NCBI RefSeq assembly: GCF_001305855.1
Contig: NZ_LIXZ01000011.1
Coordinates: 18,873-63,618 of the forward strand
Reading direction: 5' to 3'
Source: Rossellomorea vietnamensis
GTDB lineage: Bacteria > Bacillota > Bacilli > Bacillales > Bacillaceae_B
DNA length: 44,746 nucleotides
The notes below the pieces were generated by a model. That model worked only from the letters and a program-made list of their open reading frames with translations. It was not told where the DNA came from and searched no databases. This document shows positions 8,026-18,500 of this stretch, in pieces (position 1 is the first letter of the stretch; every line of letters starts with the position of its first letter). A program made the position numbers and the translations under genes.

Positions 8026-8646
8026 TTATGAAAAGGATTTATACAATCCTCTTTTAATCATGTTTATTTCCTTATCGTATTTATCCAGAGCTTCTCCAAG
8101 CGTCAATTCGTCTGCAATGCTTTGAACGAGATTATGGAATGTGACGGCTGAAAGGATTTGCAATACATGATACAAATCAGATTTATTATCAATAGTGAAT
8201 TGATCTTTATTTACCAAGAGGAAGATTTCCTCATAGCGCTGATCGATGGTTTCCTTCGTTAAAGTCTGAGTGAACGTTTTTTCTATTTTGTAGTTCATAT
8301 TCAAGAGTACATTCCGAATAAAATTATTTTGTCCACTTTCATACGAAAAAGCCAGCATCGAATGAAACATGACCCTCGTAGCTTCGAACAAATCCCCATC
8401 ATGTGATCTCAATAAAGCAATGAAGGTTTCAAACCGTTTCCGGGCATGTTCCCCAACGAGATAGAAAAAAGCATCCTCTTTATTTTCAAAGTACTGGTAA
8501 AAGCTCCCTCTGGGAATTCCAGCCGTCTTCAGGATGTTTGCAATGGAGGCATCGTATAGGGAGACCCTGGAAAACTCCTTCTTGGCTGCTTCCACCAGTA
8601 TATTTCTTTTCTCTTCCTTCAAATTAAAGAATGTTGGTTTAGGCAT
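8026..8646 (-). CDS. TetR/AcrR family repressor of the DHA2 exporter
   Basis: A 206-residue TetR-family regulator. The N-terminal helix-turn-helix is visible as ILVEAAKKEFSRVSLYDASIANILKTAGIPRGSFYQYFENKEDAF (residues about 15-60), and the remainder is the ligand-binding helical domain. The gene starts at ATG 8646 with AAGGAGG about 10 bases upstream and precedes the exporter gene by 22 bp. Two near-identical palindromes lie on its own promoter, so the likely model is autorepression and co-repression of the pump, relieved by drug binding. The ligand is unknown. Confidence 0.88.
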   Translation of the reverse strand: MPKPTFFNLKEEKRNILVEAAKKEFSRVSLYDASIANILKTAGIPRGSFYQYFENKEDAFFYLVGEHARKRFETFIALLRSHDGDLFEATRVMFHSMLAFSYESGQNNFIRNVLLNMNYKIEKTFTQTLTKETIDQRYEEIFLLVNKDQFTIDNKSDLYHVLQILSAVTFHNLVQSIADELTLGEALDKYDKEINMIKRGLYKSFS

Positions 8647-8670
8647 TTTTTACAATCCTCCTTCAAAAAA

Positions 8671-8727
8671 TGACACCGTGTCACATGGAACATTCTCCAC
8701 TTTATGTGACACGGTGTCATATGTCAA
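8671..8727 (-). promoter_or_regulatory. TetR operon promoter with two palindromic operators
   Basis: On the minus strand: -35 TTGACA (8722-8727), 17-base spacer, -10 TAAAGT (8699-8704). Palindrome TGACACGGTGTCA (8707-8719) fills the spacer, and its copy TGACACCGTGTCA (8671-8683) lies between the transcription start and the ribosome site. Each extends to ATGTGACACGGTGTCAT in opposite orientation. Centres are 36 bp apart. Confidence 0.88.
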
Positions 8728-8855
8728 ATGATTGGGTTTGAATCTTTAATTTCCACCTCCTCTTAGAAATTGATGCTTTTTAACTTATCTGATTCTTGAG
8801 CTGCATCTCGATGAGTCTTAAGGAGATAAGAAAAGCCGGATTTATTCAAAAAAAC

Positions 8856-8883
8856 AGGACTGAACCATAATCGGTCCAGCCCT
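8856..8883 (-). terminator. Terminator of the betaine ABC operon
   Basis: Minus-strand stem AGGGCTGGACC / GGTTCAGTCCT with G-U pairs, followed by GTTTTTTTG. It lies 15 bp after the last gene of the operon. The rest of 8728-8855 shows no gene. Confidence 0.8.
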
Positions 8884-8897
8884 ATAAGTCTCTTTTA

Positions 8898-9803
8898 TCA
8901 TTCTTTTATTAAATCGTTTTCCACCAGCCAATCATGGGCCACAACGGATACACTATTTCCTTCGATATCCACTTTATAATTCAGTTCCCTCATAATATCA
9001 CTGTTTAGTTTATCTGCCAATTTACCAGTGATTTCTTTAATTTCGGGATACTTTTTATATACTTCTTTATTAATGCTGACCGCTGCCCTGTATGGTGGGA
9101 AGAAATTCTTATCATCCTTTAATGTTACAAGATTATAATCCACGATGGTTGCATCCGTTTCAAAGGCAACCGATACGTCCACCTGTCGGTTATTCAAGGC
9201 TCTTTGAGTCAACCCCAGGTCCATCTGCTTTATCTGCCCGGAACCGAATTTGAAGCCGTATTTTTCCTCCACTCCTGGGAGGCCATCAGCTCGATTGGCA
9301 AATTCAGCATCAGATGCCATTGTTAATTCACCGGGATGACTATTGATGTACTGTGCCAAATCACTAATGGATTCGATACCCAATTCCTTTGCCTGGTCTT
9401 CATTCATGGCAAGGGCATATGTGTTATTGACATTGGACATATTCATCCAATGGATGCCCTTTTTTGCATCAAGTTCTTTCACTTTTTTGAATGTTTTTTC
9501 GGGATCTGACATCGGTTCCTTCCCCATATAGGTGATCAAGGCTGTCCCCGTATATTCCCACATCATATCCACCTGCTCGTTTTCCAGTGCCTTGCGTACG
9601 ACGGTACTTCCAAGATTGTTCATTTGCTTGACTTTAAAACCCTCTTCTTTTAAAAGAAAGGCCGTCATCTCAGAAAGCAGATATTGCTCGGTAAAGTTTT
9701 TGCCACCGACGGAAATCTGTTTACCGCCTATCCCTACGTTTGAACAAGCGGAAAGCATAAGTATAAGGGCCACGACGCCAACCCATTTCAGCTTCTGTTT
9801 CAT
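8898..9803 (-). CDS. Glycine betaine/choline ABC transporter substrate-binding lipoprotein (OpuBC/OpuCC-like)
   Basis: A 301-residue lipoprotein that delivers quaternary-ammonium osmoprotectants to the membrane complex. It has a charged N terminus, hydrophobic stretch VGVVALILML and lipobox LSAC. The mature domain shows the OpuAC/OsmX fold signatures VGGKNFTEQYLLSEM, MMWEYTGTALITYMG, DLAQYINSHPGELTMASDAEF and DLGLTQRALNNRQVDVSVAFETDATI. An open frame reaches 9824, but ATG 9803 has AGGAGGTGA 6-7 bases upstream and gives a proper signal peptide. It is the last gene of the operon, 24 bp after the second permease. Betaine, carnitine or choline specificity cannot be resolved. Confidence 0.9.
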   Translation of the reverse strand: MKQKLKWVGVVALILMLSACSNVGIGGKQISVGGKNFTEQYLLSEMTAFLLKEEGFKVKQMNNLGSTVVRKALENEQVDMMWEYTGTALITYMGKEPMSDPEKTFKKVKELDAKKGIHWMNMSNVNNTYALAMNEDQAKELGIESISDLAQYINSHPGELTMASDAEFANRADGLPGVEEKYGFKFGSGQIKQMDLGLTQRALNNRQVDVSVAFETDATIVDYNLVTLKDDKNFFPPYRAAVSINKEVYKKYPEIKEITGKLADKLNSDIMRELNYKVDIEGNSVSVVAHDWLVENDLIKE

Positions 9804-9827
9804 GAATTTCACCTCCTGCTTCAACCA

Positions 9828-10565
9828 TTACATTTCCAATGTTTGTTTGGTGCCTTTAGGAACCACCAGCCGTTCAATAAGTCTCAATAATAAATCAACC
9901 AGAATGGCCAGTATCGTTACCGGAATGGCTCCTGATATTAAATAGCCATTATCGAATAACTGAATCCCCGTAAAGATCCAGACACCTAATCCCCCGCCGC
10001 CGACGACATAAGCGAGAGCTGCAGTCCCAATATTCAAAACGACGGCTGTCCTGATTCCAGCAAGAATCGAGTACGCTGCATTTGGCAATTCAATACGGAA
10101 AAGGATTTGATGAGGCTTCATCCCCATCCCTCTTGCTGCATCTATGAGATTATCGTCAATCGAGTCAATTCCTGCAACCGTATTTCGGTAAATCGGTAAA
10201 AGGGAGTAAATAAACAGAGCGAATATGGCTGTTTTAAACCCGATCCCCAAAATACTGATCATCAGGGCAAGAACGGCCAAACTTGGTATGGTTTGACCAA
10301 AATTAACTGTATTCGATACAATCCACTCGGCTCTCCTGAACTGCTTCCGGGTAATCAGGATCCCCACTGGAACAGCAACCACAAGCGCAAGCAACGAAGA
10401 CACCAGGACGAGCTGCAGATGTTGCTTCAATAAGTGGAGAAACGTATTGGATTGACTGAACATATAGTCAAAATAATGATTTTTCACCGCCCAGACAAAG
10501 AACAGGATAACCAGCGCATACACCACATACCGGACAATATTACTGACGACCTTCTTGGTATTCAC
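9828..10565 (-). CDS. Betaine/choline ABC transporter permease (OpuBD/OpuCD-like)
   Basis: A 245-residue inner-membrane permease with five to six hydrophobic segments and the binding-protein-dependent transport EAA loop near GAARGMG-type sequence: IDAARGMGMKPHQILFRIELPNAAYSI. This loop contacts the ATPase. The GTG start at 10565 (VNTKKVV) has AAAGGGTGA upstream and lies 4 bases after the ATPase stop; the longer open frame to 10649 overlaps the ATPase gene and is not used. It is paralogous to the other permease of the operon, so a heterodimer is likely. Confidence 0.9.
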   Translation of the reverse strand: MNTKKVVSNIVRYVVYALVILFFVWAVKNHYFDYMFSQSNTFLHLLKQHLQLVLVSSLLALVVAVPVGILITRKQFRRAEWIVSNTVNFGQTIPSLAVLALMISILGIGFKTAIFALFIYSLLPIYRNTVAGIDSIDDNLIDAARGMGMKPHQILFRIELPNAAYSILAGIRTAVVLNIGTAALAYVVGGGGLGVWIFTGIQLFDNGYLISGAIPVTILAILVDLLLRLIERLVVPKGTKQTLEM

Positions 10566-10569
10566 CGAA

Positions 10570-11562
10570 TCACCCTTTCTGAACCGCGTTCGATTTTCCT
10601 TTGATTTCATAATGGAGATACTTCTGAACAAGATCGATGGTAATCGCACCTAATTTAGTGCCCTCATCGTCGGTTACAATCACTTGATCAGCTTCCTGAT
10701 TCAAAAGCATCGACAACGTATTTCTGAGGTCATGCCGCACATTGATGGTCTTTGTATCGGGAATCGCTTCATCAAAATCTGCCAGTCCTATGATATTTTT
10801 CAAATCGGATATCGTATGGAGACTGAGGCTCTTTATGGCACGGTCTTTTCCGAAGAATTCATACACAAAGTCACTCTTCGGACGGACAAGCATCTCTGAA
10901 GGCGTATCATACTGCATGATTTCCCCTCCGCGCAATAATACAATCTTGTCTGCCATCTTGATCGCTTCATCGATATCATGGCTTACAAATAGGATCGTTT
11001 TCTTCACTTCCCGTTGAATCTGCAGGAACTCATCCTGAATCTTCTCACGGATGATCGGATCGAGTGCCCCGAACGGCTCATCCATCAACATTACGGGTGG
11101 ATCCGCTGCTAAAGCACGAATGACGCCGATACGCTGCTGCTGTCCACCGGATAATTCATGAGGATATCGTTTACCGAATTTATCCCCGTCAAGTCCGATC
11201 ATCTCCATCAGGTTGTTGAAACGCTCCTTCTTCTCCTTTTTGCCCCACCCTAACATGTCAGGGACAATCATGACGTTTTCTTCTATCGTCATATTCGGGA
11301 ATAGTCCATTACTCTGAATGACGTAACCGATTTTTCTGCGAAGCTCGATTTGGTTTAATTCCATTGAATCCTGTCCGTCTATGATGATTTTACCGTCAGT
11401 AATCGATTCAAGTCGATTCACCATTCGTAATAAAGTCGTCTTCCCGCAACCGGATGGTCCTAGTAGTACGACGATGTGACCTTCTTCCACGGTAAAGTCG
11501 ACACTTTTCACCGCCGTCACACCACCTTCATAGGTCTTTGTAGTCTGATCAAACGTAATCAT
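10570..11562 (-). CDS. Betaine/choline ABC transporter ATPase (OpuBA/OpuCA-like)
   Basis: A 330-residue ATP-binding subunit powering osmoprotectant uptake. Walker A is GPSGCGKTTL (about 35-44), the Q-loop is YVIQSNGLFPNMT, the ABC signature is ELSGGQQQRIGV, Walker B is VMLMDEPFGALDP, and the H-loop is LFVSHDIDEA. After the nucleotide-binding domain (about residue 240) a short tail carries a single CBS-like unit (VRHDLRNTLSMLLNQEADQVIVTDDEG), compared with the tandem CBS pair of longer OpuCA proteins of about 380 residues. That may alter ionic-strength or nucleotide sensing. Start ATG 11562; gene order is permease-ATPase-permease-binding protein. Confidence 0.9.
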   Translation of the reverse strand: MITFDQTTKTYEGGVTAVKSVDFTVEEGHIVVLLGPSGCGKTTLLRMVNRLESITDGKIIIDGQDSMELNQIELRRKIGYVIQSNGLFPNMTIEENVMIVPDMLGWGKKEKKERFNNLMEMIGLDGDKFGKRYPHELSGGQQQRIGVIRALAADPPVMLMDEPFGALDPIIREKIQDEFLQIQREVKKTILFVSHDIDEAIKMADKIVLLRGGEIMQYDTPSEMLVRPKSDFVYEFFGKDRAIKSLSLHTISDLKNIIGLADFDEAIPDTKTINVRHDLRNTLSMLLNQEADQVIVTDDEGTKLGAITIDLVQKYLHYEIKGKSNAVQKG

Positions 11563-11580
11563 CTCTTCACCTCTTTCACT

Positions 11581-12231
11581 TTATGCAATGCTTTTACGTG
11601 TATAACGTTTTTGAATCCATAACAAGATCGCGTCAGCAATCATGGCAAGTATCGCAACTGCAACAGATCCGCTGATGATCAGGTAATTGTCGCCTCTGGA
11701 AATCCCCTGAGTAATAAGGACACCAAGTCCTCCTGCACCTATATAGGCTGCGATCACTCCAATTCCGATATTCATGACGACAGCTGTACGTATGCCTGCC
11801 ATAATAACCGGAAAGGCATTTGGAATTTCGACTCTTAACAGTCGCTGGTGGGTCTTCATCCCGACTCCCTTTGCTGCATCGCGCATCTCGGGACTCACGT
11901 TCCGGATCGCTGTATATGTATTCCGTATAATCGGAAGCTGGGAATAAAGAACCAAGGCTACAAATGCTGGCACAAATCCTATCCCCTGATTGATGATGGA
12001 AAAGATCGGAATCATGACGCCAAACAGAGCAATACTCGGAATAGTCAGCATGACGGATGCAATCTGTAGCACCGTCTCCGCCAGATAATCGTTGGTCGTT
12101 AAATAAATTCCTAAAGGTACCCCAATCATTAACGCTACGATGATGGCTAGACCTACGAGAACCGCATGCTCTATCGTTAGATCTAGAATCCGAGGGGCAT
12201 TGACTTCCAGGAACTTCATCCATTTATCCAC
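11581..12231 (-). CDS. Betaine/choline ABC transporter permease (OpuBB/OpuCB-like)
   Basis: A 216-residue membrane permease. Hydrophobic helices include AVLVGLAIIVALMIGVPLGIYL and TAVVMNIGIGVIAAYIGAGGLGVLI. The EAA-type coupling loop is MRDAAKGVGMKTHQRLLRVEIPNAFPVI. An in-frame ATG exists at 12267, but GTG 12231 is preceded by GAGGAGGGTGA at ideal spacing and encodes the usual VDKWMKFL start, so I prefer it. First gene of the operon; the order differs from opuCABCD of B. subtilis, where the ATPase comes first. No GbsR-type regulator gene is next to it. Confidence 0.9.
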   Translation of the reverse strand: MDKWMKFLEVNAPRILDLTIEHAVLVGLAIIVALMIGVPLGIYLTTNDYLAETVLQIASVMLTIPSIALFGVMIPIFSIINQGIGFVPAFVALVLYSQLPIIRNTYTAIRNVSPEMRDAAKGVGMKTHQRLLRVEIPNAFPVIMAGIRTAVVMNIGIGVIAAYIGAGGLGVLITQGISRGDNYLIISGSVAVAILAMIADAILLWIQKRYTRKSIA

Positions 12232-12346
12232 AATTTCACCCTCCTCAATATATGTATTTTTGGCCATAATAAAAGCCGTTCAGGATCTAGTATCGTCCTG
12301 ACGACCCACGGAATTAGTATTACCGTATAAATGCGCCAACATTCCT

Positions 12347-12372
12347 TTACCCTTGTTGTCGAATTTCAAAAC
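12347..12372 (-). promoter_or_regulatory. Candidate sigma-B promoter of the betaine operon
   Basis: Minus strand: GTTTTG (12367-12372), 14-base spacer, GGGTAA (12347-12352), close to the sigma-B consensus GTTTAA-N12/15-GGGTAT. It lies about 115 bases before the GTG at 12231. A sigma-A-like pair TTGGCG-17-TAATTC lies just downstream. No other feature is seen between 12268 and 12480. Confidence 0.5.
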
Positions 12373-12485
12373 ATTTTGTCATCACATTGTGTCAATGGTC
12401 TTAGGTAGAAAGGATGACGGTAATTTTATGAAGGTGAAGCAATTCTTGGCCAGGGATATAAGGCATAGATTACCCACCATAAAAA

Positions 12486-12533
12486 AGGAGCGTCCAAAAG
12501 TCAGTTAGTACTGACCTTTGAAACAGCCCCTTA
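12486..12533 (-). terminator. Terminator of the giant repeat-protein gene
   Basis: On the minus strand GGTCAGT/ACTGAC forms the core of a longer interrupted stem with outer arms AAGG..CTCC, followed by TTTTTTATGG. It lies 8 bp beyond the stop codon. Confidence 0.75.
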
Positions 12534-12540
12534 CTTCATC

Positions 12541-15500
12541 TTAACACAAATCTTCATCCTCTTTCACACGTTCGACTACTGTCCTTGGTCTGCAAAATTC
12601 ACCAAGTACTTCAAGAGTGACAGGCTGAAGTATTTCTATCTCCAGGCATGCGATAAATGGAATCTTTGCCTGGTCGCGAGTAAGAATTACTCCCTTCTCG
12701 CGGCATTTAAAATCAACGATTGAGCAGTTCACATTTCCCGCATCCATTCCTTCGGGTAAGCAAACCGCGACTATTTTATCGAAGTAGACAGGTACTTCCA
12801 TTGTACATGTTTCGGCATTATCCGTTCTGGAACTCAACGTTACAAGGAGTTTCACTTCCCCCCTGATTTCAACAGTACCCGGGGTCCCTCTTTCAAAAGA
12901 AATCAGAGAGCATCCAGGAGAAAGGGAAGGATCAAGCTGACATTGAATATCTATTCCCTCTCCCCTTTCAAGCAATCCATTCACCAGTTTCCTGCAGTCC
13001 GGGGATAGTCCGAATGCTTGTGTTGAATTATGAGTAGCGATGACCCAATCATATAACTTCTCGACTGAAATACATTCAGGTCTGAGGTTTGAAGGTGGTG
13101 GAGGAATGACTTCTCCCAACTGAACATTCAGCAGCCTGTTCTCCCCTTCCGCTAATACGATTGTCACCTCTTTAACCGGATATCCTGAAGCAGTAAATCT
13201 GATGACATATGTTCCAGGAGGTAAGCCCGTCAAAATATAGAATCCACCGGGATCGGTTAACGTGGACCGGATCGGTACCAGTGAACCTACAGGGAAGATT
13301 TGTACCAGCACTTGTGAGATGGGCTCACCTGTTTGAATATCCGTGACGGTACCACTGACACTTCCAGGATTGTCTGCTAATAAGAAATTGAGCGCGCTCG
13401 TCGTTCCCGGGGTGAGCGTGACTGTTTGTAACTGACTCTGGTATCCCGTTGCCGTTGCGATGATGACAAGCATTCCTCCCGGCAATCCTGAGATTGTATA
13501 GTTCCCGTTCATATCCGAGACTGTTATTCCTATAAGTGTTCCATCAGGTTTGAACACTTGTATAAGCGCATTCTCAATCGGAGACAGGGTTGCAGCATCC
13601 CGCACAAACCCGGTCAGGGTGGCAGGGTTTGATTCTAATGCCGCATTAATAATCGCCATTTCACCTGTACTTAATCTGATCATCACCGTCTGACTCACAT
13701 AGCCGACCGCAGAGAAAATGACATTATAATCACCAGCTGAAAGACCGGTTAGAATATAATTCCCTTCCTGGTCGGTCAGGGTTGATGCTACGATGATCCC
13801 GCTTCCGCTTATGACTGTTATGACACCTGCACTTTGGATGGGTTCTCCTGTATTCGCATCCGTTACCCGTCCTCTAATTGTAGCTGGTCGACGACCAAGC
13901 TCTGCATTCAACGTTTGGACTTCCCCATTCGTAAGGAATACTCTAAAAACCTCACTTGTATAACCATCTGCCGAAAAGACCACCCTGTATTCCCTTGGAT
14001 CTAAACCAGTAAATTCATACTTACCTGAACCATCGGTGAGAACAGAAGCCACGGGAATCGATGTTCCGATCCTGAAGACTTGGACGAGGGCGGATTGTAT
14101 TGGCTGATTACTGACTGCATCCCGTACCGTCCCTCTTAGGGTTGCGGTTTGGTTTGATAAGCTGAAATTCAGGCTTTCCGTCTCACCAGGAGATAACGTG
14201 ACAATCGCGATCTGGTCTCCGAAACCATCTGCACTTGCAATGACGGCGTATTGACCTTGAGCCAAACCTGAAATTGTATAGAAACCATTGTCATCTGTAA
14301 GAGTACTGATAATAAACACTCCGTCAGAATTAAATACTCTCACTAACGCCCCTTGTATGCCAACAGTCGTTTGTGCATTTAATACGAAACCTGTAATCCC
14401 GGCCGGATTTGGATCCAAATCCGCATTTACGGTTTCTGTTCCATTAGGAGCAAGAATGACAGGAATGACTTCTGTCGCATAACCCTCTGCTGAGATAACC
14501 ACATTATAGCTGCCACTTGGTAAATTCCCGATCAAATACGTTCCATCGCTCGAGGTTATTATGCTTCCAACGACAATGTCTGTATTTGGTATCACCACTT
14601 TTATAAGAGCCCCGCTAATCGGATCCTGCGTAACGGCATCCCTTATCGTTCCTTGGACCGTTGCCGGGAATGGGACAAGCGCAATATTTAACTCCTCGCT
14701 CTCACCTGGAGACAAGAAAACTGTATTGACACTGATCGCGTAGTCTTGAAGCTGAGCCTTCACGTCAAAAGTCCCTTGGGGAAGTCCTTCAATCAAATAA
14801 TTCCCGTTTTCATCAGTGAGAACACGTCTTACCAAAATATCCGCCCCACTGACATAAACCTCGATGATGACGCCCGTTAATGGTGATCCAGTAATTGCGT
14901 CCACGACTGTTCCACTAAGGGTTGCCGGGTTGGCCAATAGGTTGAAATCCAGCACAATGGTGCTATTTGGTAGAATATTCACCTGTTGAAGCAAGGATTG
15001 ATAACCCGTGTTGATTGCTGAAACGGTATAGCTTCCTTCAGTCAATCCAGGAATGAAATATGTCCCATCAATTGACGTTTGAACGGTTGCGACTATCGTT
15101 CCCTGATTATTGATAACCCTCACTAAAGTGTCTGTTAAAGTTTGCAAAGTCTGTGCATCCCTTACCGTCCCAGTCAAAGCCCCCGGATTTGGATTAAGGA
15201 GGATTTCAACATTGGTTACCCCCCCGCTCATGACTTCTGCCGATACAGAGTTCGAACCAAAATCAGGACTGCTTCCTACTAATACATATACTCTTGGGGA
15301 CAGGGTGGTTGTCTGGAAGAATCCATCCGAATCTGTGATTGTAGTGAAGATGACCGGACCCGTTCCGGAAAGTTCCCGAACTACCACAGTGGCTCCGACT
15401 ATGGGATCCAGGGTAACCGAATTCCTTACATATCCTTGGACGCCCCCTGGATTCGGGCTTAATGCGAAGCTCAAAAAGCTCGTTTGATTGGAAGTGACAA

Positions 15501-18500
15501 TGGCCCCGGCCGTCTCCGGTCCGAAATCCGCTGCGTTGGCAATGACAGTATATACGCCAGGTGTTACCCCTGAAAACGCATATGCCCCATTTTGATTAGA
15601 AAGAGTGGTTTGTACAAGTACATTGGTAATATCATAGAGCTGAATGACTGCATTAGGTATCGCCTCTCCACTTGCAAGATTTGATACAAGGCCCTGTATG
15701 TGCCCGGGATTTGGAGCGAGACTCAGGACAGCAGATAAGCTATCTCCAGGCCCCCCGATGACCGACTTTGTATCTGTTCCAAAAGAAGAAGCATCGGCTG
15801 TAATATTCAACGTCCCTGTCGGCAAGGAGAAAAAGGTTACAAGACCGTTTACATCTGTAATCCCTGTTGCAATCACGATGTTATTTGAGTGACGAATCGT
15901 GACGGCGGATCCTTCAATAGGGGTCGAGGTATTTCCGATGACGACTTGCACCGTAAGCGTGACGGGATTTGCAGCTAAGACGTTGGTAACGGTAGTGGTT
16001 TGATTTGATTCTACGATGGCAGATACGGTAGACGATGAGTAATTCGGAGCACTTGCGGTAATGAAATATGTGCCCGGTGCTAGGGAAGGAACTGAATACG
16101 TTCCATCAGAGTTCGCTAAGAAGCTTACAACTAACACATTATTTTCATTGAATACGGAGATTTGAATCCCATTCCCCGTAATCGGATTTCCATTGGTATC
16201 CTCCACATTCCCGGATATCGTTCCCGGGTTTTCCCCTAATGCCAAGTCTGCTCTTGTAGCTGAATCGCTTATGACAATGGCGCCGATTTGCTCTGTCGTA
16301 AAATTCATTTTTGAAGCGGACACAATATATGAACCAGGTGACAAGCCACTGACCGAATAGTTTCCAAAGGCTGAAGTTGTTGTGGTTGCGATCGGGATTT
16401 GGGAAATGCCATCAATAATGACTACTGTAGCCCCTGCGATCGTATCGCCTGTCGCAAAGTTTGTAATTTGTCCATCGATGATGCCGGGATTAGGAATCAA
16501 TGAAATATTTACTCCGGTTAAATCTTCTCCAACACCTAGGTTTATCCCGGTGATGACCTGGCCGAAGCCAGGAGAGTTGACCACCACATTGAATGATCCA
16601 CTTGGAAGGTTACCGACAATATATTGACCTGATGAATCTGTGAATCCGGAGCCAATCAGAATGTTATTTTGGTCGAATATCTGTACGATTGCGTTTACAA
16701 TCGGGCTTCCAAGATTATCGGTTACGATCCCAGATACAGAACCTGGATTAGGAACAAGAGTCAAACCCACTGTTGACGTCTGGTTTGCGAGGACCGAAAC
16801 CCCCGCCTGAGCAGTTGAATAGTTCGGGGCTGATGCCAACACTGTATAGGTTCCAGGTGTCAAGTTGTTAAATGAGAACGTACCATCCTGGTTCGCCACG
16901 ACTGAATCGATCAGTACATTGTTCACATCCCTTAATTGGACGATTGTATTTGGAACTTGAGGACTGACGGTGCCGGTGATGGTACCTGGATCAGGGTTTA
17001 ATGCAATAGATACCGGGGTCGTTTGTCCTGAAGAAACAAGTGCACCGACCATACCATTTTGAAAATTGTTTGCAAATACATTCACTGTATAATTATCAGG
17101 GGCAAGACCTTCCACCATGAAAACACCATTTGTGTCTGTCAGTACTGTCGTAATCAAGTTTCCGGAACTGTTCACAATACTGACACTCGCTCCAGGGATT
17201 GGATTGCTTCCTACACTGTCCACGACTGTACCGGTAATCTGACCTGGATCGGGTTGAAGGGCGATGCTTCCATCCCTTGTTTGATTGGAGATAACCTGTA
17301 TAGTAGCAGCATTAGTCTGAAAATCTTGTGCTGACACAACAACAGTGTAGATTCCGGGCGCTAAGCCATTTACAACATATTGTCCATTCTCATCTGTTAG
17401 GACCGTGGCTATTACTGCGCCACTTGAATCCACCACTCTAACCTGTACATTTGCACCGATGATGGGCGTTCCCGTCTGCGCATTTGTGACGATACCGGAA
17501 ATTGATCCAGGGTCGGAAGCCAAGTTAAAATTCACTATTGAAGTCGTGTTGGATGAAATGGTCACTCCCTGTGTGGCAGCTTGAAAATTGGAAGCCGCTG
17601 CGACTACTGTATAATTTCCCGGAGATAAATTAGGTACCGTATAGGAACCGTCTGGAGCCGTAACCGTCGTAGCTACAATGATTCCAGCTCCTGTACTGAT
17701 TTGTACCGTTACACTCCCCCCAGGGATCGGAACATTATTCGTGTCCCTCACAAACCCGGTCAACGTACCCGGGTCTTCATTAAGGGTTACATTAACAGTT
17801 GTGGTTTGACCATTTTCTATCATTGCTGCCACAGATTCCGTTGTGTAATTAGGGGCACTTACGACAACTGTATAGCTTCCAGGAGGCAATCCCGACACCA
17901 TATAGTTTCCATTTGAATCGGTGATGACCGAACCGACTTGAATATTATTCTGGAAGACGGTAACCGTTGCACCCGGGATGGCAACCGCATTAGGATCCTG
18001 TACGGTACCAATCAGGGCACCTGCGAGTTTCGATAAGGCAGCATCCACAATGGTAACAGCGTTGGAGGTGACAACCGCACCTAATGTTTGAGTAGCATAG
18101 CCATTTGCCGTGAAAATGAGAGAATATGAGCCGGGTAAAAGACTACTCAATGAATACTGACCACTACCATTTGTGATGGTACTAGCTACTATGACGTTTT
18201 GACTATTTACCGCTTGCACCGAAGCTCCGGTTATAGCTGACATGGTTTCGCTGTCTATTACCGTTCCTTGAATTGAGCCGGGATTTGGTTCAAGAAAAAT
18301 GTTTGTATTCGTAATATTACCTGCCGTAACCGTAGATGATACCGTTGTTGTACTATAATTGGCGGCAAAGGATCTTACCTGATAATTTCCAGGGGCCAGA
18401 TTGTTGAAGCTGTACTGACCGCTTCCATTTGCAGTCGTACTGGCAATGGGTATTCCATTTGAATCCAACAATTCAACATTAGCAAGGGCGATGACCGTAT

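Noticed and set aside
8728..8775. Strong SD-like AAGAGGAGGTGG on the minus strand upstream of the TetR promoter
   Set aside because: No start codon at a useful distance leads to more than about ten codons; the region looks like leader or chance purine tract.
12428..12508. A 26-codon plus-strand frame starting MKVKQFLARDIRH
   Set aside because: SD-like AAAGGAT is about 12 bases away, no promoter is seen, and its 3' end runs into the terminator stem of the giant gene. Not enough support.
14288..17916. Several plus-strand open frames of 60-125 codons inside the giant gene
   Set aside because: They are antisense shadows of a repetitive gene with biased codons; none has a plausible SD or recognisable product.
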